This document shows positions 22,055-30,100 of a stretch of 64,000 nt of DNA, piece after piece; the stretch's first letter is position 1, and the number at the start of each line of letters is the position of its first letter. Origin of the DNA: Plantactinospora mayteni (GTDB taxonomy: Bacteria > Actinomycetota > Actinomycetes > Mycobacteriales > Micromonosporaceae); contig NZ_BONX01000023.1 of NCBI RefSeq assembly GCF_016862935.1, positions 434,001 through 498,000 of the forward strand, read 5' to 3'. The notes under the pieces were generated by a model. It was not told the DNA's origin, did not search any database, and saw only the letters and a program-made list of their open reading frames with translations. The position numbers and the translations under genes were made by a program.

Positions 22055-25000
22055 GTGTCGCTCCAGGCCGAGCACGCACCCGTCGGGCTGATCCACGAGG
22101 CATTCGACGCACAGGCGGGGCGGTCGCCCACCGCGACCGCCCTCGTGGTGGACCGGGAACGGTTCAGTTACACCGATCTCGGCAACCGTGCCGACCGGGT
22201 CGCCTCGGCGTTGCGCGCCCGGGGCATCGGCCGGGGCGACCTGGTCGGCGTCTGCCTGCCCCGGACCGCCTGGCTGGTCCCGGCGCTGCTGGGCGTACTC
22301 AAGTCCGGGGCGGCGTACGTGCCGCTCGATCCCGGCTATCCCGCCGACCGGCTCCGGCTGATCGCCGAGGACGCCCGGCTGCGCCTGGTGGTCTGCGACC
22401 GGTCGAGCACCGCCCTGGCGGCGGCGGCCGGAGCCGGCGTACTCGACGTCGCCGACCTGCCCGCCGAACTTCCCGCCGAGCCGGTGCGGCAGCGGGGCGA
22501 GGGCGGATCCGACGACGACCTGGCGTACGTGCTCTACACCTCCGGCTCCACCGGACAGCCCAAGGGAGTACCGCTGGCCCACCGCAACGCCATGGCGTTC
22601 CTGCGCTGGGCCGCCGCCGCGTACGGCCCGGACGAACTGCGGGGCAGCCTGGCCGGCGCCTCGGTCTGCTTCGACTTCTCGGTGCTGGAGATCTTCGCTC
22701 CGCTGCTCACCGGCGGCACCGTCATCCTGGCCGAGACCGTCTTCGCACTGCCCCACCTGCCGGCCCGGGACGAGGTGACGATGCTCTGCGGACCGCCGTC
22801 CGCGCTCTCCGTCCTGCTGGGCCGCCCGCTGCCGGCCGGGGTCCGGACCATCACCTTCGGCGGCGAGGTACTGACCTCGGCGCTCTGCGCCCGGGCGTAC
22901 GCCAACCCGGGGCTGCGCCGCGTGGTCAACATCTACGGCCCGACCGAGACCACCACCGCGGTACTCGCCGACGAGGTGCCGCCGGGCGGCGAGCCGTGCC
23001 TCGGCCGGCCGATCGCCGATGCGGTGCTGTCGATCCGGGACGATCACGGCCGGCCGGTCGCCGACGGTGAGGCCGGGGAGCTGTGGATCGCCGGGCCGGG
23101 GGTCGGCACCGGCTACCTCGGTCGCCCCGAGCTGACCGCCCAGCGCTACGTCGAGCGGGACGGCCGGCACCACTACCGCACCGGGGACCTGATCCGGCGC
23201 CGCGACGACCGGTACGCGTTCGTCGGCCGGCGCGACGACCAGGTGAAGGTACGCGGGTTCCGGGTCGAGCCGGGCGAGGTGCAGGCGGCGCTCGCCGGCC
23301 ACCCCGACGTACGCGCCGCCGTGGTGCTGGCCCCGGTCGACCCGTACGGGACCCGCCGGCTGGTGGGCTACGTCGAGCCGTCCGCGCCGGTGACCGAACC
23401 GGAGCTGACGGCATACCTGCGCGACCGGCTCCCCGGGTTCATGGTGCCGTCCCGGATCGCGGTGCTGGACCGGCTGCCGCTGGGCCCGACCGGCAAGGTG
23501 GACCGGGCCGCCCTGCCCGAGGTCGAGTTCGCCCGCGCCGACGACGAGACGTACATCGCGCCGCAGGGCGACACCGAAACCGAGCTGGCCCGGCTGGTGG
23601 CCGAGGTACTCGGCGTGGCCCGGGTCGGCCGGCACGACCGCTTCACCGAGCTGGGCGGGCACTCGCTGGCCGCCGCCCGGCTACTGGCCCGGGTCGCCGA
23701 CCGGCACGGGGTCGCGGTGTCGCTCGGCCGGTTCCTCGGCGCGCCGACCGTGGCCGAGCTGGCCCGGGAACTGGCTCCGGACCGGGCCCGGCCGGTGCTG
23801 GTCCGGGAGCACCGCGACCGGCACCCGCTCACCGACATGCAGCGGGTCTTCTGGATGCTGCGCCAGGTGACCGGCACACCGTGGGCCTCCACGGTGGGAC
23901 TTCGGCTGGCGGTCACCGGACTCTCCGATGTGGAACACCTTCGCGCCGCGCTGGCCGCCGTGGTGGTCCGGCACGAGTCACTGCGCACCCGGATCCTCGA
24001 CGGCGACGACGGCCCGTACGCCGTGGTGGCGCCGCCCGCCCCGGTGCCGGTGACCGAGCTGACCGACCGAGCCGGCACCACCACCGGCGGAGCCGACACG
24101 ACGGACGATCCCGTCGACCGGTCCACCGGCTCGCCGTCGATGGGGACGCCGACGACAACCGGGGTACCCGGAATCCTCGACGCCGAGCGGCGGCGCAAGC
24201 TGGCCGCCGGTTTCGCGGCGCAGCCGTTCGAGCTGGCCGGTGACGTGCCGATGATCCGGGTCGGCGTGCTCTGGACCGGGCCGGACGAGGCCGAACTCGC
24301 GATCGCGGTCGACCACACCGGCTTCGACGGGGTGTCGATCGGGGTGCTCATGCGGGAGCTGGCCACCGCCCTGGCGGCGGTCCGGGCCGGTGCCGATCCC
24401 GTTGCCGCGCTCCCGCCGCTGCCGGTGCAGGTCTCCGACGTGGCGGTCGCCGACGAACAGGCCCGCTCGGCCGCCGGACCGGCCGTGGAGGAGTTCTGGA
24501 AATCCACACTCGACGGTGCCACTCCGCCCTACGACCTGCCGGGGAAGCCACGGCTGGGCCCGAGCCGGCACGCCGGGCGCCGGGTCGTCCGGCCGATCGA
24601 CTCCGGGTTGCGGGCCGGGATCGCCGCGCTGGGCGAGCGGGACGGGCTGACCCCGTACGCGATGTGGGCCGCCGCCCTGGTCGTGCTCCTGGACGGGCTC
24701 ACCGGGCGGCCGGACACCCTGCTCGGGGTCGCCGCCGCCAACCGTGACCGGCCGGGGCTGGACCGGCTCGTCGGCGCGCTGATGGACGTACTCCCGGTCC
24801 GGGTCGACTGCGCCGACGACCCGTCCTTCGCCGGCCTGGCCGCCCGGGTGGCCGCGAACACCGCGCGGGTACTGGCGCACCGGGACGTGGCCGTCGGCGA
24901 CCTGCCCCGGCTCACCGGCGTGGTACGCCCGCTCGGCGCCGGCCTCACCCCGGTCGTGCTCTCGGTCCAGCCGGACGACCTGCCGATGGAGCTGACCGAG

Positions 25001-27178
25001 GACGGCGGCACGGTACGCCTGCTCGGCGAACTCGACACCGCCACCGCGCAGAACGAGCTGACCGTCTACGTAAACGCCAGCGCGGACGGCCCCGAGCTGC
25101 ACGTCGAGTACGACACCGGCCGGTTCGAGGCCGCCGACGGGGAACGGATGGCGGACCGGCTACTCCGGTTGCTCGGCGCGGCGGTCGCCGAGCCGGACCG
25201 GCCGGTCTCGACACTGCCGCTGCTCGACGAGGCGGAACGGAGCTGGCTGCTGCGGGTCGGCGACGGCGGCCCGGTGCCGGCGGAGAGCCCGCCGACCGTA
25301 CTGCCGGCGATCTTCGCGCGGGCCGCCGCCACCCCGGAGGCGGTCGCGGTGGTCGGGCCGAGCGGCACCCTCGACTACGCCGGCCTCGCCGCGCATGCCG
25401 AACGGGTCGCCGCGCACCTGGTCGCGCTCGGTGCCGGGCCGGACGCGCCGGTCGGGGTCTGCCTGCCCCGGGACCACCTGCTGCCGGCGACACTGCTCGG
25501 CGTACTCCGGGCCGGCAGCGCGTACCTGCCGCTCGAGCCGGACCAGCCGGTCGACCGGCTCCGGCACCAGGCGACCGAGGGCGGGGTACGACTCGTCCTG
25601 GTCACCCCGGCCACCGCCGCCGCGGTCGCCGGGCTGTCCGGGGTCCGACTGGTCGACGCGACCGCCGTACCGGCCGCCGACGGGGTGCCGCTGCCGCCGA
25701 TGCCGGACGCCGACGCGCTGGCGTACGTGCTCTACACCTCCGGCTCGACCGGTCGACCGAAGGGCGTGGAGGTCACCCACGGCAACCTGGCCGGCTATCT
25801 GGCGGCGATGCGCGGCGATCCCGGGTACGGCCCGGCCGACGTCTTCCTGGCCGTCGCCCCGCTCTCCTTCGACCTCTCCTGTTTCGAGCTGTGGCTGGCC
25901 CTGATGGTCGGGGCCCGGACCGTCGTCGTCGGCCGGGACACCGCCGTGGACGGTCCGGTCCTGGCCGCCCGGGTCGAGCAGACCGGGGTGACGGCGATGC
26001 TGGTCACCCCGTCGACGCTGCGGCTGATGCTGGCGGCGGGCTGGCGCGGCGGCCCGCGGGTCCGGGTGATCAGTTGCGGGGAGCCGCTGGACGCGGGGCT
26101 CGCCGACGAGCTGACCAAGGTGGTGGGCCAGCTCTTCGACGGGTACGGGCCGACCGAGGCGACCGTCCTGGTGACCTGCCATCCGATCCCGCCCGGGATC
26201 GCCGGTCCGGTGCCGATCGGCGGGCCGATCCGGGGCGCCCGGCTCTACGTGCTCGACCGGTCGGGTCGGCTCGCTCCGCCCGGCGTGGTCGGGGAACTCT
26301 GGATCGGCGGCGCCGGAGTGGCCCGGGGCTACCGCAACCGCCCCGACCTCAGCGCGGCGGCCTTCGACACCGACCCGTACGCACCGGCCGGCCGCCGCTA
26401 CCGCACCGGTGACCTGGCCCGATGGCGGCCGGACGGGGTACTCGACTATCTCGGGCGGCGGGACACCCAGGTCAAGTTGCGCGGTTACCGGATCGAGCTG
26501 GAGGAGATCGAGACGGTGCTCCGGGGCCATCCGGCGGTCGCCGACGCGGCGGTGACGATTGTCGAGCCGGGCGGCCCGGACGGGTACCTCGCGGCCTATC
26601 TGGTCGGGGAGGCGGGACTCGATCCGGAGGCGGTCGCCGGGCACGCCCGGAGCCGGCTGCCCGGCTACATGGTCCCGCCGCGCTGGACCGTACTGGACCG
26701 GCTGCCGCTGACCACGGCCGGCAAGGTGGACCGGGCCGCCCTGCCGGCCCCGGCCGGGCCGACCGCGCCGCCGGCACCGCCACAGACCGAGATGGAGAAG
26801 TTCGTCGCCGAACTCTGGGCCGTGGTGCTGGACCGCCCGGAGGCGGGCCGGGATGACGACTTCTTCGCGGTCGGCGGGCACTCGCTCGCGGCCACCCGGC
26901 TCACCGGCCGGCTCCGCGAGCAGCTCGGCTGCGACATCGGGGTACCGCTGCTGTTCCAGCACCCCCGGCTGGCCGACTACGCCGCCCGGGTCGAGGAACT
27001 CGTCCTCGCCGACCTGGCCGCCCTGGACGACCTGGACGACGTGACCGACGTCGACTCAGCGGGGCGGGTGGAGCCGCCGGAGTCGGTGGCGCCCGCGGAG
27101 CCGGCCCGGTCCGGGCCGACACCAGGAACGCCGTCGCCGAACGGGGCCGGGCCGGCGGTCGAGGGGTGGGCGCGATGA
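22055..27178 (+). CDS. non-ribosomal peptide synthetase, A-T-C-A-T
   Basis: 1707 aa. The GTG at 22055 is chosen because GAGAGGGGA lies five bases upstream. Adenylation domain 1 covers about residues 10-505 (YTSGSTGQPKG, YRTGDL). Carrier domain 1 has the phosphopantetheine site at Ser537 (LGGHS). The condensation domain is at about 585-1045, adenylation domain 2 at about 1060-1560, and carrier domain 2 has Ser1610. The condensation active-site motif reads D753-H754-TGF-D758-G759, with the second, catalytic His kept and the first His replaced by Asp. Aligning by eye to GrsA gives specificity residues DFLCIFITAK for A1 and DLFLICGVLK for A2; I do not recognise either. The ATGA overlap couples it to the next synthetase. 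Confidence 0.95.
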   Translation: MSLQAEHAPVGLIHEAFDAQAGRSPTATALVVDRERFSYTDLGNRADRVASALRARGIGRGDLVGVCLPRTAWLVPALLGVLKSGAAYVPLDPGYPADRLRLIAEDARLRLVVCDRSSTALAAAAGAGVLDVADLPAELPAEPVRQRGEGGSDDDLAYVLYTSGSTGQPKGVPLAHRNAMAFLRWAAAAYGPDELRGSLAGASVCFDFSVLEIFAPLLTGGTVILAETVFALPHLPARDEVTMLCGPPSALSVLLGRPLPAGVRTITFGGEVLTSALCARAYANPGLRRVVNIYGPTETTTAVLADEVPPGGEPCLGRPIADAVLSIRDDHGRPVADGEAGELWIAGPGVGTGYLGRPELTAQRYVERDGRHHYRTGDLIRRRDDRYAFVGRRDDQVKVRGFRVEPGEVQAALAGHPDVRAAVVLAPVDPYGTRRLVGYVEPSAPVTEPELTAYLRDRLPGFMVPSRIAVLDRLPLGPTGKVDRAALPEVEFARADDETYIAPQGDTETELARLVAEVLGVARVGRHDRFTELGGHSLAAARLLARVADRHGVAVSLGRFLGAPTVAELARELAPDRARPVLVREHRDRHPLTDMQRVFWMLRQVTGTPWASTVGLRLAVTGLSDVEHLRAALAAVVVRHESLRTRILDGDDGPYAVVAPPAPVPVTELTDRAGTTTGGADTTDDPVDRSTGSPSMGTPTTTGVPGILDAERRRKLAAGFAAQPFELAGDVPMIRVGVLWTGPDEAELAIAVDHTGFDGVSIGVLMRELATALAAVRAGADPVAALPPLPVQVSDVAVADEQARSAAGPAVEEFWKSTLDGATPPYDLPGKPRLGPSRHAGRRVVRPIDSGLRAGIAALGERDGLTPYAMWAAALVVLLDGLTGRPDTLLGVAAANRDRPGLDRLVGALMDVLPVRVDCADDPSFAGLAARVAANTARVLAHRDVAVGDLPRLTGVVRPLGAGLTPVVLSVQPDDLPMELTEDGGTVRLLGELDTATAQNELTVYVNASADGPELHVEYDTGRFEAADGERMADRLLRLLGAAVAEPDRPVSTLPLLDEAERSWLLRVGDGGPVPAESPPTVLPAIFARAAATPEAVAVVGPSGTLDYAGLAAHAERVAAHLVALGAGPDAPVGVCLPRDHLLPATLLGVLRAGSAYLPLEPDQPVDRLRHQATEGGVRLVLVTPATAAAVAGLSGVRLVDATAVPAADGVPLPPMPDADALAYVLYTSGSTGRPKGVEVTHGNLAGYLAAMRGDPGYGPADVFLAVAPLSFDLSCFELWLALMVGARTVVVGRDTAVDGPVLAARVEQTGVTAMLVTPSTLRLMLAAGWRGGPRVRVISCGEPLDAGLADELTKVVGQLFDGYGPTEATVLVTCHPIPPGIAGPVPIGGPIRGARLYVLDRSGRLAPPGVVGELWIGGAGVARGYRNRPDLSAAAFDTDPYAPAGRRYRTGDLARWRPDGVLDYLGRRDTQVKLRGYRIELEEIETVLRGHPAVADAAVTIVEPGGPDGYLAAYLVGEAGLDPEAVAGHARSRLPGYMVPPRWTVLDRLPLTTAGKVDRAALPAPAGPTAPPAPPQTEMEKFVAELWAVVLDRPEAGRDDDFFAVGGHSLAATRLTGRLREQLGCDIGVPLLFQHPRLADYAARVEELVLADLAALDDLDDVTDVDSAGRVEPPESVAPAEPARSGPTPGTPSPNGAGPAVEGWAR

Positions 27179-30100
27179 CCGAGGTGGAGGCGCGGCCGGC
27201 CACCGGCAATGCCGAGGAGTTGCGGAGCCGACTGGCGCAGCGGCTCGCCCGGGCCCGCCAGGCCGGGACCGCGACCACCATCCCGCGCCGGCCGGACCCG
27301 GACGCGCCGGTGCCGCTGCACGGCAGCCAGACCGGGATGTGGTTCGCCGCCCAGTACGAGCCGGAGAGTCCGGCCTACAACGTCCCGACCGGGCTGCGGC
27401 TGCGCGGCCCGCTCGACCCGGAGGCGCTGTGCGGGGCGGTCGTCGACCTGGTCGGCCGGCACGCGGTACTGCGCAGCGTCGTCGAGCCCCGGGACGGTAC
27501 GCCGGTCTGCGTACCCCGGCCGGCAGGCGTTCTCCGGGTCGAGGTGGTGGACCTGTCCACAGAGGAACATCCCGAGGAGGTCGTCCGGGACCGGTTGGCC
27601 CGGGGTGCCGCCGAGCCGTTCGCGCTGGACCGGGAACTGCCGACCCGTGCCGTGCTCTACCGGCTCGCCGACGACGACCACCTGCTCGCGCTCACCTTCC
27701 ACCACATCGCGGTCGACGCGTGGTCACTGCGCCTGATCGTCACCGACCTGGCCGCCTGCTACGCCGTCCGGACCGGTACCGCCACAGCCGCGCCACCGCC
27801 ACCGTTGCAGTACGCCGACGTGGTCGCCTGGGAGCGGCGGCGTGCCGATCCGGCCCGCTCCGCCGCCACCCTCGACCGGTGGCGGGAGCGGCTCGCCGGA
27901 CTGCCGGCCGTGCTGCCACTGCCGACCGATCGGCCCCGTCCGGCGGTGGCCGAGTCGGCCGGCGACCGGGTACCGGTCGAGCTGCCGGCCGAGTTCGCCG
28001 ACCGGGTACGCCGGGCCGCGGCCGAGACCGGCAGTACCCCGTTCATGGTGCTGCTCGCCGCCTGGCAGGCGCTGCTGTCCCGGCTCGCCGGCACCGACGA
28101 CCTCGCGGTCGGCATGATCTCGGCCGGGCGGCGGCACCCGGAGACCGAGCCGGTGGTGGGGTGCTTCGTGCGTACGGTGCCGGTCCGGGCGGAGCTGTCC
28201 GGCGAGCCGACCGGACGGGAGTTGCTGGCCCGGACCCGTACCGCCGTGCTCGACGCGATCGAGCACGCCGACGTGTCGCTGGAGGAGCTACTGGCCGCCG
28301 TCCGCCCGGAGCGGGTCGCCGGCGCCCATCCGCTGTTCCAGACCCTGGTGAACGTCTACGACGACCCGCTCGGCGCGGTCCGGCTGCCCGGGCTGCGCAC
28401 CGAGGCGGTGGAGCTGGACACCCCGACGGCAAAGCTCGACCTGAGCCTCAACGTCGTTGACCCGGGCCCGGGTCGGCCGCTGCCCGGCTGGCTCGGCTAC
28501 CGCAGTGCGCTCTTCGACCGGAGCACCGTGCAGTCCCTGGTCGACTGGTTCAGCACCCTGCTCGGTGGGCTGGTCGCCGACCTCGACCGGCCGGTGCCGG
28601 CGCTGGGGCTGGCACCGGTGCCGGGGCCGCTGCTCAGCGGACCCGAGCCGTCCTGGACCGACGACGCGAGCACCCTGACCACGCTGGTCGACAGGTGGAT
28701 CGCGGAGCGTCCGGCGGCAGCCGCCGTGGTCGGGCCGGACGGCGTGCTGAGCTATGCCGAACTGGACCGCCGGGCGGAGCTGCTTGCCGGCCGGCTCCGG
28801 AGGGTCGGGGTCGGTGCCGACGAGCCGGTGGCGGTCTGGGTCGAGCGGAGTACCGACCTGGTGGTCGGGTTGCTCGGCGCGCTGCGGGCCGGTGCGGGGT
28901 ACCTGCCGCTGGATCCCGGCTATCCGACGGCCCGGGTCCGGACCATGCTGGCCGCCGTCGGTGGGCGGGTGGTGGTCACCCAGCCCGAGCTGGCGGCCCG
29001 GCTCGCCGACGATCCCGCCGGCACCGCCGGGGCCGAGCCGCTTCCGCTGGTACTCGTCGACGGCGCCGTCGAGCCTGCCGACACGCCGGGTTCGGGCCCG
29101 CCGGCCGGCCCGCCCCCGACGGCGGAACCGGGCGGACCGGTGGACGGTACGGGGACAGTGGACGATGCGGGGGCAGTGGACGATGCGGGGGCAGTGGACG
29201 ATGCGGGGGCGGTGGACGGTGCGGGGGCGGCGGGCACGACGGACGGAGCGGACCGGCTCGCCTACGTCATCTTCACCTCCGGCTCCACCGGCACGCCGAA
29301 GGGCGTCGCGGTGTCGCACCGGTCGATCGTGCACTACCTGCGGGCGGTACTCGACCGGCTCGGGGCACCGGCGGCCGGCGGGGCGTCCTTCGCGCTCGTC
29401 TCCACCGCCGCTGCCGACCTCGGCCTGACCTGCGTACTCGGTGCGCTGGTCACCGGCGGCACCCTGCACGTGGTGGACCGGGAGACCTCGCTCGACCCGG
29501 CCGCGCTCGCCGGCTATCTCGGCCGGCACCGGGTGGACGTGCTCAAGCTGGTACCCAGTCAACTCCGCCTGCTGGACGCGCACGGTGACCTGGCCGGGGT
29601 GCTGCCCGGCCGGCTGCTGGTGCTGGCCGGCGAGGCGTGCCCGTGGGAGCTGGTGGCACGGGTCCGGGCGGCCCGGCCGGACCTCGCGGTGCAGAGCCAC
29701 TACGGACCGACCGAGACGACCGTCGCGGTGCTCGCCTGCGACGTGGCCGAGGTGCCGGAGTCCCGGCGGGACGGCACCGTGCCGCTCGGCCGGCCGCTGG
29801 CCGGCGCCCGGCTCTACGTGGTGGACCGGGCCGGCCGCGCACTGCCGGCCGGGGTACCCGGGGAACTCGTCGTCGGCGGTCCCGGGGTGGCCCGGGGCTA
29901 CCTGAACCGTCCCGAGGCGACCGCCGCGTCGTTCGTCCCCGACCCGGTGCACGGCACCGAACGCTGCTACCGGACCGGCGACCGGGTGCGGATCCGGCCC
30001 GACGGCACGGTGGACTTCCTCGGCCGGGTCGACGACCAGGTGAAGATCCGGGGTTTCCGGGTGGAGCCCGGCGAGGTGGCCGCCGCCTGTCGGGCGGTAC

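Noticed and set aside
19886-23662. Very long minus-strand open frame (1258 codons).
   Set aside because: It overlaps DUF418, TetR and NRPS genes with strong protein evidence and is an artefact of high GC; its residues are low-complexity Gly/Arg/Pro.
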